Shown here: in pieces, positions 16,788 through 24,940 of the stretch
Position numbering within the stretch: position 1 is the first letter of the stretch
How the letters are laid out: each line of letters opens with the position of its first letter
Source of the DNA: Polaromonas sp.
Lineage (GTDB): Bacteria > Pseudomonadota > Gammaproteobacteria > Burkholderiales > Burkholderiaceae_C
DNA length: 64,000 nt
Direction: 5' to 3'
NCBI RefSeq assembly: GCF_029945925.1
Contig: NZ_JAQSDN010000048.1
Coordinates: 1 to 64,000 of the forward strand
The notes under the pieces: generated by a model
The model's input: only the letters and a program-made list of their open reading frames with translations
Database searches by the model: none
Told to the model about the DNA's origin: nothing
Made by a program: the position numbers and the translations under genes

Positions 16788-16995
16788 AACGACCGCCCGT
16801 GGGGTGCTCTCTCTTTACCAACCGGGGCCGCGGAACCGGCTTTGCCGGGCCGCAGGCGCAGCGGCCCCCTCGGGGCTGGTGCCTGCGGCTCCGAACCTGC
16901 TTGAGCAGGTTTGGACAGGCACCAGAAGCGAAGCCTCTGGCGAGCGGCGGCCTGCAAGGTGCAGCGTAGTACGCGAAGCGACAAGCGTGGGGGCA
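16788..16995 (-). repeat. G+C-rich palindromic intergenic repeat, long form
   Basis: Minus-strand copy of the dispersed repeat built around CCGCTGCGCCTGCGGCCCGG and CGGTTCCGCGGCCCC, filling the gap after the LysR gene. It carries an extra internal segment (TTGAGCAGGTTTGGACAGGC and flanking Ser/Arg-codon-like DNA) shared with the copy at 54366. The whole unit is rich in nested hairpins. Confidence 0.8.
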
Positions 16996-16996
16996 G

Positions 16997-17635
16997 CTAG
17001 ACCGGCCAAACCACCCCTTTGTCATTGAGGATCGCATCAAGCGCCACATCGTGCGGCTCGGGCGCCAGGTCGGGCAACCAGCCGTGGCTGTAGCCCAGCC
17101 CCACGGTGAAGGGTTTGGGCTGCAGCGTTGCCAGCGTGCGGTCGTAGAAACCACCGCCGTAACCGAGGCGAAAGCCGCCCGGCCCGTAACCGACGCAGGG
17201 CACAAACAGCAGCGTCGGCACGATGATCTCGGTGTCCTTGGGTTTGGGAATGCCGTAAGCGTCTTCCTCCATCGGGCAACCGGGGTACCAGGCATGGAAG
17301 GTCAGGGTTTTGTGGACCTTGTTCACCACCGGCAGGCCGATCTTGCGCGGCGACCGGTTTGCTATGTTTTCAGTAGCTGCCTCCGCCCGTCCTTCAAGGG
17401 CTAGGCCTTGATTTCCTTCGGATTCCTGGCTTAAAATGGCGTCTTCCTGCCAGCGGTACAGCGCGGGCAGCGGATCAAACTCTCCCTTGATCGGCCAGTA
17501 GGCCCCAATCACTGCGTCTTCGCGGCCCACCAGCCAGATCCGCATGACCCGTTGCAACAGATCGGCACGCTGTAGCCGATCGGGCAGGTTCAGACGTTGT
17601 TCAATCAAGTCTCTTCGCGCAGATAATTTGTCCAT
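16997..17635 (-). CDS. 5-formyltetrahydrofolate cyclo-ligase with in-frame repeat insertion
   Basis: Converts 5-formyl-THF to 5,10-methenyl-THF with ATP in the cytoplasm. The N-terminal helix, the AYWPIKGEFDPLPAL segment and the nucleotide-binding GFRLGYGGGFYDRTL motif identify the family. At 212 aa it carries an unusual central segment (ILSQESEGNQGLALEGRAEA then ATENIANRS) encoded largely by a copy of the mini-repeat; relatives lack it, as far as I remember. Its ATG is only 9 bp from the start codon of the divergent lytic transglycosylase. Confidence 0.9.
   Translation of the reverse strand: MDKLSARRDLIEQRLNLPDRLQRADLLQRVMRIWLVGREDAVIGAYWPIKGEFDPLPALYRWQEDAILSQESEGNQGLALEGRAEAATENIANRSPRKIGLPVVNKVHKTLTFHAWYPGCPMEEDAYGIPKPKDTEIIVPTLLFVPCVGYGPGGFRLGYGGGFYDRTLATLQPKPFTVGLGYSHGWLPDLAPEPHDVALDAILNDKGVVWPV
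17361..17415 (-). repeat. mini-repeat copy inside the cyclo-ligase gene
   Basis: GCTATGTTTTCAGTAGC palindromic end, followed by CTTCAAGGGCTAGGCC and TGATTT. It reads through in frame in the cyclo-ligase. Confidence 0.8.
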
Positions 17636-17644
17636 AATGACCCG

Positions 17645-19681
17645 ATGCTATCCAAATTTATTCTGAAGGCCCTGATTTCCGGCCTGTCGTCCTGTCTGCT
17701 GATTGCGCCCGCCTGGGCGCAAACCAACCTTACCAGCAGCCCCGCCCGCGCTGACGACGTGCTGCTGGAGATGAACAAGGCTTTCAAGCGCGGCGATAAA
17801 GCCAGGCTGGCCCAGCTGCTGCCGCAGGCCCAGGGCCATGCGCTGGAACCCTGGGCCGCCTACTGGGAACTGCGGGCGCGGCTGGACGAAGCCAGCGCGC
17901 GTGAGGTGCAGGACTTCCTGGCGCGTTACGCCGGCAGCTACCAGGAGGACCGGCTGCGCAACGACTGGCTGCTGCTGCTGGGCCAGCGCCGCGACTGGGG
18001 CGCCTTTGCCGCCGAATACCCGAACTACCGCATGGGCGACGACAAGGACGTGCGTTGTTACGCGCTGCTGGTCGACGGCCTGACGAACCCGGCCGCAGCC
18101 CCGCGCGACGCCGACCAGGTCCGCAAGAACTGGTTCGCCCAGCGCGAGGCCAGTGACGGCTGCACGTCGGCGGCCTCACGGTTGGTCGGCAACAAGAGCC
18201 TGACCACGCATGACGTGTGGATCAAGGCCAGGCTGGCGATGGAGGCGAACCGGCCGCGTGCGGCCCGCGATGCGGTCGAGATCATCGCGCCGGAAGCTTT
18301 GGGGCTGGTGACCGAACTCAACAGCAGCCCGGCGAAATTCCTGGCCAGCAAGGTGATTGCCATCCGGCAGGTGCGCAAGGAAATCATCGTGCTGGCCCTG
18401 GTCAAGCTCGCCACCAGCGACGCCGACGGTGCCGCCCGCTTCGTCGAAGACAAATGGGGCCTGCAACTCACGGCCGAGGAACGCAACTGGGTTTGGGGCG
18501 CCATCGGCAAGCAGGCGGCGAGCCGGCTCAGCAGCGACGCGCTCGGCTACTTCGCCAAGGTCAGCAAGGACACCGACCTGAGCGACGACATGCTGGGCTG
18601 GAAGGTGCGCGCCGCCCTGCGCGCCGGCAGCACGCCGCGCTGGCCGCTGGTGCTGGGCGCCATCAACGCCATGAGCGAAGACGCACGCAAGGACCCGACC
18701 TGGGTCTACTGGAAAGCGCGCGCCCTGCTCAGCAACGCGCCGCCCGCCGTCGCCAGCGCGCCTATGCCGCCACAGCGCGCGGAAGCCCTGGCGCTGCTGC
18801 AATCGATAGCTTCGGTGCGCGGGTTTTACGAACAGCTGGCGCTCGAAGAGCTGGGCCAGAAAATCACCGTTCCGCCGCGGCCGGCCCCCATCACGCCGGA
18901 AGAAAAGGAAGCGGCGCGCCTGAACCCCGGACTGAACCGCGCCGCGTACGCGATCGCCCTCGGCCTGCGCAGCGAGGGTGTGCGCGAATGGAACTACAGC
19001 ACCAACCTGCACCAGCGCGGCGGCATGGGCGAACGCGAGCTGCTGGCCGCCGCACAGTTCGCCTGCGACCGCGCCATCTGGGACCGCTGCATCAACACCA
19101 GCGAACGCACCCAGACCGTGATCGACTTCGAACAGCGCTTTCCCACGCCGTTTCGCGAAGCGGTGGCCCAGCGCAGCCGCGACATCAACCTGGACCCGGC
19201 CTATGTGTATGGCCTGATCCGCCAGGAGTCGCGCTTCATCATGGATGCGCGTTCCGGCGTCGGCGCGTCGGGCCTGATGCAGGTCATGCCAGCCACCGCG
19301 CGCGAGACAGCCCGTTATATCGGCCTGACGGGTTTCACCGCGGGCCAGATCAACGACCGGGACACCAACATCGTGATCGGCACGGCTTACCTCAAGCGCG
19401 CGCTCGATGACTTCGGCGGCTCCATGGCGCTGGCCGCCGCGGCCTACAACGCCGGCCCCGGCCGGCCCCGCAACTGGCGCAACGGTCCGGTGCTGGAGGC
19501 CGCGATCTGGGCCGAAAACGTGCCTTTTGGCGAAACACGCGACTATGTGAAAAAAGTGCTGTCCAACACCACCAACTACGCGGCGCTGCTGAGCGGGCAG
19601 CCGCAGTCACTCAAGGCCAGGCTGGGCAGCGTGGGTCCGCGCGACGCGTCTGCGCCGCCGGTTGACGAGAAGATGCCCTGA
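17645..19681 (+). CDS. soluble lytic murein transglycosylase (Slt70-like)
   Basis: Periplasmic enzyme that cleaves peptidoglycan glycan strands to 1,6-anhydro-muropeptides. The signal peptide ends at APAWAQ; a long superhelical region of helical repeats (residues about 40-480) precedes a C-terminal GH23 domain. The catalytic Glu is E528 in YGLIRQESRF, followed by GASGLMQVMPATARETARYI and ALAAAAYNAGPGRPRNWRNG. Length of 678 aa matches the Slt70 family. The divergent cyclo-ligase starts 9 bp away, so its promoter must lie within that gene or the two share overlapping signals. Later genes in this window (M23, anmK) fit the same recycling theme. Confidence 0.92.
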   Translation: MLSKFILKALISGLSSCLLIAPAWAQTNLTSSPARADDVLLEMNKAFKRGDKARLAQLLPQAQGHALEPWAAYWELRARLDEASAREVQDFLARYAGSYQEDRLRNDWLLLLGQRRDWGAFAAEYPNYRMGDDKDVRCYALLVDGLTNPAAAPRDADQVRKNWFAQREASDGCTSAASRLVGNKSLTTHDVWIKARLAMEANRPRAARDAVEIIAPEALGLVTELNSSPAKFLASKVIAIRQVRKEIIVLALVKLATSDADGAARFVEDKWGLQLTAEERNWVWGAIGKQAASRLSSDALGYFAKVSKDTDLSDDMLGWKVRAALRAGSTPRWPLVLGAINAMSEDARKDPTWVYWKARALLSNAPPAVASAPMPPQRAEALALLQSIASVRGFYEQLALEELGQKITVPPRPAPITPEEKEAARLNPGLNRAAYAIALGLRSEGVREWNYSTNLHQRGGMGERELLAAAQFACDRAIWDRCINTSERTQTVIDFEQRFPTPFREAVAQRSRDINLDPAYVYGLIRQESRFIMDARSGVGASGLMQVMPATARETARYIGLTGFTAGQINDRDTNIVIGTAYLKRALDDFGGSMALAAAAYNAGPGRPRNWRNGPVLEAAIWAENVPFGETRDYVKKVLSNTTNYAALLSGQPQSLKARLGSVGPRDASAPPVDEKMP

Positions 19682-19786
19682 ACGACCCGGCCCGGTGGAT
19701 GAGGGGCCGTTTGTAGGTTTTGGCCTATGTCCTGGCCACCCCGGCCGGGCTACATTGGCAGCTCATCCCAATCAGGAGGGCCCCAG

Positions 19787-20317
19787 ATGAACCCGTGGTG
19801 GCAACAAGTCGGCAACACCATCGTTGCCGAATTCTCGGACTTGACCGACCCAACCCAGGTGACACGCGCCGTCCTGCGCCTGCTGGTAGCGGCCCTGCTG
19901 GGCGGCCTGCTCGGCTGGGAGCGCGAGCACCATGGCAAGGCAGCGGGCATGCGCACCCACATGCTGGTGGCCATGGGCGCTGCCCTGTTTGTGCTGGTGT
20001 CACAGCAGGCCGGCATGGCGGCCGACGACCTGAGCAGGGTCATCCAGGGCGTCACTGCAGGTGTGGGTTTTCTCTGCGCGGGCACCATTCTCAAAGGGGA
20101 TCGGCTCGATGACGTGAAGGGGCTGACCACGGCCGCCGGGCTGTGGCTGACGGCGGCAGTCGGCGTGGCCGCCGGCATGGGACGCGAATCCACCGCCGTG
20201 CTCGGCACCGTGCTGGCCCTGACCGTTCTGGCGGTGGTGCCCATGGTGGTCAGGTTCGGGGGAAAGCCTGCACCCTTGCTGGCAGCGGATGAGCCGCAAT
20301 CCCCCAAGACGCATTGA
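19787..20317 (+). CDS. MgtC/SapB family inner-membrane protein
   Basis: 176-aa membrane protein with the MgtC signature: RLLVAALLGGLLGWEREHHG, AAGMRTHMLVAMGAALFVLV, VTAGVGFLCAGTILK and GLTTAAGLWLTAAVGVAAGM, making four to five membrane helices. Family members inhibit ATP synthase or support growth in low magnesium in pathogens; for environmental homologues the role is unclear. AGGAGG lies 8 bp before the chosen ATG, which rules out an upstream extension. Confidence 0.9.
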   Translation: MNPWWQQVGNTIVAEFSDLTDPTQVTRAVLRLLVAALLGGLLGWEREHHGKAAGMRTHMLVAMGAALFVLVSQQAGMAADDLSRVIQGVTAGVGFLCAGTILKGDRLDDVKGLTTAAGLWLTAAVGVAAGMGRESTAVLGTVLALTVLAVVPMVVRFGGKPAPLLAADEPQSPKTH

Positions 20318-20326
20318 ACTGCCCGG

Positions 20327-20770
20327 TCAGGCTTTCAGGCGCTGCGAGACGAACTCGCCTTCATAGCCCTTGGCCAGCGCCAGCTTCTCGGCTTCGCTGA
20401 GCACCTTGCCGGCAAGCTGGAAAATGCCCTGCTCTTCGTCCTTGAGGTGATGGAAAACCTTGTGGTGCAGCTCTTTGGCGACGGCCAGCCAGGCAGGGGA
20501 ACTGAAGTCCGTGGCCTGCAGTTTTTCCACCAGTTCGTCCATCTCGTGGTGCTCGGCAATGCCGTGGCGCGAGGGCTCCTGCGTCATGTCGTGGGCGATC
20601 AGCGGCACGTAGAAAAACCGCTCTTCCGCCGCCGCGTGGGCCGCCAGTTCGGTTTTCAGTTCCCTGAACAGCAGGTCGCGTTCCTTGCTGTCACCCGAGG
20701 TCTTGATGAGGTTGTCAGCCAGCTCGCGCTGGGTGTCGTGGCTGGTGCGCAGGGCTTCAAAAATATTCAT
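20327..20770 (-). CDS. hemerythrin HHE-domain protein
   Basis: 147-aa four-helix-bundle protein with iron-binding His/Glu positions of the hemerythrin HHE type: SHDTQRE, HAAAEERFFY, EHHEMDELVE and HHKVFHHLKDEEQGIF. These can bind a di-iron site; in bacteria such proteins sense or store O2 or NO, or protect against oxidative damage. It converges with the MgtC gene. No linked partner is obvious. Confidence 0.88.
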   Translation of the reverse strand: MNIFEALRTSHDTQRELADNLIKTSGDSKERDLLFRELKTELAAHAAAEERFFYVPLIAHDMTQEPSRHGIAEHHEMDELVEKLQATDFSSPAWLAVAKELHHKVFHHLKDEEQGIFQLAGKVLSEAEKLALAKGYEGEFVSQRLKA

Positions 20771-20894
20771 TCATCGATTATGTAAAGCCCCCCGCAAAAA
20801 AAATGTAGGCCGACAAGCCGGGGCTTGTTCAGGCCGGGGCCTACACCGACGCCCGGTTTTGCATCGGCCGACCCGAAGGCGTCTAATATTGGCT

Positions 20895-21884
20895 ATGAAG
20901 AAAATATTAATTCTGGGCGGCACCGGTTTTGTGGGCCGCCATGTCTGCGAGAAACTCACGCAACTGCAGTGGCGGGTGACCGTGCCGACCCGGCATGAAG
21001 CGAACGCCAGGGACATCCAGATGCTGCCCGCCCTGGATGTGGTGCAGGCCAATGTGCATGACGAGGCGGCACTGACCCGGCTGGTGGCGGGGCACGACGC
21101 GGTAGTCAACCTCATTGCCATCCTGCACGGCACGCAGGAAGCTTTCCAGCGAACCCATGTGCAGTTGCCGCAAAAGCTGGCGCGCGCCTGCGCCGCGACG
21201 GGTGTGCGGCGCCTGGTCCACGTCAGTGCGCTGGGCGCCGACATGCGCAACCCGGACGTGGCGCCGTCCATGTACCTGCGCAGCAAGGGGCACGGCGAGG
21301 TGGCGCTGCACGCGGCGGCCCTCGAACTCACGGTGTTGCGGCCCAGCGTGATGTTCGGCGCCGATGACAAATTCCTCAACACCTTCGCGCGGTTGCAGAA
21401 GATTTTTCCGGTCATGCCGCTGGCGGCCAGCCACGCGCTGTTCCAGCCGGTGTGGGTCGAGGATGTGGCCAGCGCCATCGTGCATTGCCTGCAGGACGCC
21501 CACACCCATGCCACGGTCGACCAGACCTTCGAGGCCTGCGGTCCGGGCATCTTCACGCTCAGGCAACTCGTCGAGCTGGCCGGCCGGATGAGCGGCATCA
21601 ACGAGGGCCGCGGCCGCCCGGTGATCCCGCTGCCGGCGGCACTCGGCCGCCTGCAGGCGCGCCTGATGGAACTGGCGCCCGGCGAGCCCCTGATGAGCCG
21701 CGACAACCTGGACTCCATGACGTTGCCCAACATTGCCAGCGGCAACCTGCCGGGGCTCGAAGCCCTGGGCATCACGCCGGCGGCCCTGGAAGCGGTGGCG
21801 CCCACTTACCTCGGCCCGCTCAGCGGCGGCTGGGGCCTGCGCAGCCACCTGACGCTCAAGCGCAAGACCGCGGGACGGTTTTAA
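20895..21884 (+). CDS. NAD(P)-binding epimerase-like protein (complex I NDUFA9 family)
   Basis: 329-aa atypical short-chain dehydrogenase. The Rossmann motif ILGGTGFVGRHVCEKL opens the protein, followed by LVHVSALGADMRNP and a SKGHGEVALHAAALELTVLR-type segment in place of the usual catalytic YxxxK (here YLRSKGHGE). This pattern is typical of the NDUFA9-like group that binds NAD(P)H as an accessory rather than as an enzyme. Length and start (ATG) are normal. It is followed by a glutathione-transferase gene on the same strand, but 103 bp separates them. Confidence 0.85.
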   Translation: MKKILILGGTGFVGRHVCEKLTQLQWRVTVPTRHEANARDIQMLPALDVVQANVHDEAALTRLVAGHDAVVNLIAILHGTQEAFQRTHVQLPQKLARACAATGVRRLVHVSALGADMRNPDVAPSMYLRSKGHGEVALHAAALELTVLRPSVMFGADDKFLNTFARLQKIFPVMPLAASHALFQPVWVEDVASAIVHCLQDAHTHATVDQTFEACGPGIFTLRQLVELAGRMSGINEGRGRPVIPLPAALGRLQARLMELAPGEPLMSRDNLDSMTLPNIASGNLPGLEALGITPAALEAVAPTYLGPLSGGWGLRSHLTLKRKTAGRF

Positions 21885-21987
21885 TTTTTCGGTTTTAGTC
21901 AGGACTGCATCAATGAGGCGGTCTTTTGGCATCAATGAAGCTGCGTTCTCCCGGTAGCATGGTGCTTTTTCATCCTGGGTGAGGTCC

Positions 21988-22671
21988 ATGCTCAAACTCT
22001 ACATCGGCAACAAAAATTACTCGTCCTGGTCCATGCGCCCCTGGGTGCTGCTCAAACAGGCCGGCATTCCATTTGAAGAGGTCAAGGTCCGCTTCGACTC
22101 GTTCGAGGCCGTGTCCACCTTCAAGCAGGCCATCCGTACCGTCACCCCCGTCGGCAAGGTGCCGGTGCTGCTGGACGGTGACCTGGCAGTGTGGGACACG
22201 CTGGCGATCGCCGAGTACCTGGCCGAACAATACCCGGACAAACAGCTCTGGCCCGCCGACGTCAAGGCGCGCGCACGCGCACGCAGCATCTGCGCCGAAA
22301 TGCACAGCGGCTTCGGCGCCCTGCGCAGCGCCTGCCCCATGAACATCGAGGCCGACCTGAGCGACACCGGCCGGCTGATCTGGCGCGACAAACCCGCGGT
22401 GCGCGCCGATGTCGCGCGCATCGTGGCCATGTGGGGGGAATTGCTGGCAAGCTACAAGGGACCCCTGCTGTTCGGCGACTTCAGCATTGCCGACGCCTAC
22501 TTCGCGCCGGTCGCCATGCGCCTGAGCAGGTATGCCCTGCCGGTACCGCAGGAGATCAGCGCCTACATCGAGCGTCTGAGCGCGCTGCCCGGGGTCAAGG
22601 CCTGGGTGGATGACGCCCTCGCGGAAAACGACTTTCGGGAATTCGAGGAACCGTACCGGTTGTCGCGCTGA
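21988..22671 (+). CDS. glutathione S-transferase family protein
   Basis: 227-aa thioredoxin-fold enzyme. The N-terminal domain has the active-site Ser region NKNYSSWSMRPWVLLKQ and the cis-Pro glutathione site TVTPVGKVPVLLDG, then the helical C-terminal domain (GDFSIADAYFAPVAMRLS). The pattern fits the zeta/ maleylacetoacetate-isomerase-like or YfcF-like branch. GAGGT precedes the ATG, so a three-codon upstream extension is not used. Substrate unknown. Confidence 0.9.
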   Translation: MLKLYIGNKNYSSWSMRPWVLLKQAGIPFEEVKVRFDSFEAVSTFKQAIRTVTPVGKVPVLLDGDLAVWDTLAIAEYLAEQYPDKQLWPADVKARARARSICAEMHSGFGALRSACPMNIEADLSDTGRLIWRDKPAVRADVARIVAMWGELLASYKGPLLFGDFSIADAYFAPVAMRLSRYALPVPQEISAYIERLSALPGVKAWVDDALAENDFREFEEPYRLSR

Positions 22672-22787
22672 TCATGGCCAGAAGCACCATGGTCAATATT
22701 GACCTGCGCTGTGAACGCATTTTTTTCGTCCCGTCTTTTCCTGATCCACATTCCGGGGGGCGCCAACCCAGCCGCTAAACTGCCCCC

Positions 22788-24083
22788 ATGGAAATTTTCA
22801 TGGTCGGTGGTGCGGTGCGCGATGCCTTGCTGGGCCTGCCGGTGCAGGACCATGACTGGGTGGTGGTCGGTGCAACGCCCGATGAACTGACCGCCCTGGG
22901 CTACCTGCCGGTGGGCAAGGACTTCCCGGTGTTCCTGCATCCGCAGACGCGCGAGGAGTATGCGCTGGCGCGCACCGAACGCAACACGGCGCGCGGCTAC
23001 CGCGGCTTTGCCATCCACGCCGCACCGGACGTGACGCTGGAGGAAGACCTCGCACGCCGCGACCTCACTATAAATTCAATAGCAGCTCCCGCCCTGCCGG
23101 AAAGGGCTGGAGCCGGATTTGAGGCTGATCTCGAGGCCCTCATCGACCCCCATGGTGGGCAGAGGGACATCCGGGACAAGATCCTGCGCCATGTCACCGA
23201 CGCCTTCCGCGAAGACCCGGTGCGCATCCTGCGGCTGGCGCGTTTTGCCGCGCGCTTCGCCGATTTCACGGTGGCGCCTGAAACCCTGGCGCTGATGCGC
23301 GAGATGGTTGCGCATGGCGAAGTCGATGCCCTGGTGGCCGAACGGGTCTGGCAGGAGCTGGCGCGCGGCCTCATGGAGGACACGCCGTCCCGCATGTTCG
23401 CGGTGCTGCGCGATTGCGGCGCACTGCAGCACCTGCTGCCCGAGGTAGAGAAACTCTGGGGCGTGCCGCAACGCCCCGAGTACCACCCCGAAGTGGACAC
23501 CGGGGTGCACCTGATGATGGTGCTGGACATGGCGGCGCAACTGCAGGCCAGCCTGCCCGTGCGTTTCGCCTGCCTGGGCCACGACCTCGGCAAAGGCACC
23601 ACAGCGGTCGAACTGCTGCCCAGACACATCGGCCACGAGGAGCGCGGCGCGCGCCTGCTCAAAGGTCTGTGTGCGCGTCTGCGTGTGCCCACCGAATGCC
23701 GGGAACTGGCCGAAGTGGTGGCACGCGAACACGGCAACATCCACCGCAGCGCCGAATTCGGTGCGGCCGCCCTGGTGCGCTTGCTGGAGCGCTGCGACGC
23801 ATTTCGCAAGCCGCAACGTTTTGACGAGATCCTGCTGGCTTGCGAATGTGATGCGCGCGGCCGCCTGGGGCTGGAGAACGCAGCCTATCCGCAGCGGCAG
23901 CGGCTGGCGCAGGCCTTGCGGGCGGCGCAAGCGGTAGTGACGGCGTCGATCGCAGAAGCAGCGCAGGCGGCGGGCCTGAGCGGCCCCAAAATCGGCGACA
24001 GGATCCATGCCGCCCGGGTGCAGGCCCTCCAGGCGTGGATCGACACTGCAGCGGCGCATGCCGATACAGCCCCGTCCACCTGA
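22788..24083 (+). CDS. cca: CCA-adding enzyme (multifunctional CCA protein), with repeat insertion
   Basis: Adds CCA to tRNA 3' ends; HD-domain versions also have phosphatase and phosphodiesterase activity. The N-terminus shows MVGGAVRDALLGLPVQDHDW and EEYALARTERN, and later LTINSIA and a C-terminal HD domain (CLGHDLGKGTT). Compared with E. coli Cca as I remember it, where LTIN is followed by ALAQDDNG and IIDPYNG, this protein has roughly a dozen extra residues (APALPERAGAGFEADLEALI) encoded by a mini-repeat. The reading frame is intact and all catalytic blocks remain. 431 aa. Confidence 0.95.
   Translation: MEIFMVGGAVRDALLGLPVQDHDWVVVGATPDELTALGYLPVGKDFPVFLHPQTREEYALARTERNTARGYRGFAIHAAPDVTLEEDLARRDLTINSIAAPALPERAGAGFEADLEALIDPHGGQRDIRDKILRHVTDAFREDPVRILRLARFAARFADFTVAPETLALMREMVAHGEVDALVAERVWQELARGLMEDTPSRMFAVLRDCGALQHLLPEVEKLWGVPQRPEYHPEVDTGVHLMMVLDMAAQLQASLPVRFACLGHDLGKGTTAVELLPRHIGHEERGARLLKGLCARLRVPTECRELAEVVAREHGNIHRSAEFGAAALVRLLERCDAFRKPQRFDEILLACECDARGRLGLENAAYPQRQRLAQALRAAQAVVTASIAEAAQAAGLSGPKIGDRIHAARVQALQAWIDTAAAHADTAPST
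23067..23120 (-). repeat. mini-repeat copy inside cca
   Basis: CTATAAATTCAATAGCAGC palindromic end followed by AAAGGGCTGGAGCCGGATTT. In-frame within the nucleotidyltransferase domain of cca, directly after the conserved LTINSI codons. Confidence 0.85.
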
Positions 24084-24172
24084 CGACTGCGGGGCGTCCC
24101 TGCGGCGCGGCTGCGGCAAAAGGGAATCGGGCCTACAGGCGTCACAGAAAAATTCTGCTAAGGTAGAAAGCG

Positions 24173-24940
24173 ATGCACATGCCCTACGACACGCTCCCCC
24201 GTATCGCGCAGGATACGGCGCTTTTTCTGGACTTTGATGGAACCCTGGTGGAGCTGGCCGCCCGGCCCGAAGCCGTGGTCATTCCGCCCACGCTGACCAG
24301 CACGCTGGCTGCGCTGTATGGACAACTCGGCGGCGCGCTGGCGCTGGTATCGGGTCGCCGCCTGAGCGACCTCGACGCTTTTCTGGCACCGCTGCAGTTG
24401 CCGGCAGCGGTTGAACACGGCGGGCAGCGCCGCAACGCCGAAGGTCTCCTGATCAGCGCACCGGCCACCGATCTGCGCGCTGTGCTGCAGGCGGCCGAAG
24501 GGCTGCTGCAGCGCCATCCCGCTCTCCAGCTCGAGCGGAAAAATCTGGCCCTGAGCCTGCACTACCGGCACGCCCCCGACCTGGAGGGCCTGTGCCTGCA
24601 GGTGATGGGCGAGGCCGTGGCAAGCAGCCCGGGGCTGCAACTGATGCACGGCAAATGTGTGGTCGACCTGAAACCCACCGGGGTCAGCAAGGGCACGGCG
24701 ATTGCGGCCTTCATGGACGAAGCACCGTTTGCCGGTCGTGTTCCGGTGTTTGCCGGCGACGACGTCACCGACGAGGACGGCTTCGAGCAGGTGCTGCGCA
24801 TGGGCGGCCACGCGATCAAGGTCGGCCCCGGGCCCACGCTGGCGAAACATCGCTGCGACAGCGTGGCGCAACTGGCCCAATGGCTGCTGTCGGCACGGGC
24901 GCCCTCGCGCGCGAGCGGACCGGAACGGCGGCACGCATGA
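24173..24940 (+). CDS. otsB: trehalose-6-phosphate phosphatase
   Basis: HAD-superfamily phosphatase converting trehalose-6-phosphate to trehalose. The nucleophile motif is D20-F-D22-G-T (FLDFDGTLVELAARPEAV); downstream are SGRRLSDLDAFL, HGGQRRN, KPTGVSKGTAI and the acidic FAGDDVTDEDGFE. Length of 255 aa is typical. It is the first gene of a three-gene operon: its stop overlaps the start of the GH15 gene (ATGA), and otsA follows. Trehalose is an osmoprotectant and desiccation protectant. Confidence 0.95.
   Translation: MHMPYDTLPRIAQDTALFLDFDGTLVELAARPEAVVIPPTLTSTLAALYGQLGGALALVSGRRLSDLDAFLAPLQLPAAVEHGGQRRNAEGLLISAPATDLRAVLQAAEGLLQRHPALQLERKNLALSLHYRHAPDLEGLCLQVMGEAVASSPGLQLMHGKCVVDLKPTGVSKGTAIAAFMDEAPFAGRVPVFAGDDVTDEDGFEQVLRMGGHAIKVGPGPTLAKHRCDSVAQLAQWLLSARAPSRASGPERRHA

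Noticed and set aside
18795-18825. Further mini-repeat copy in the transglycosylase gene (AATCGATAGC)
   Set aside because: Only about half the palindromic end is present; may be chance similarity.
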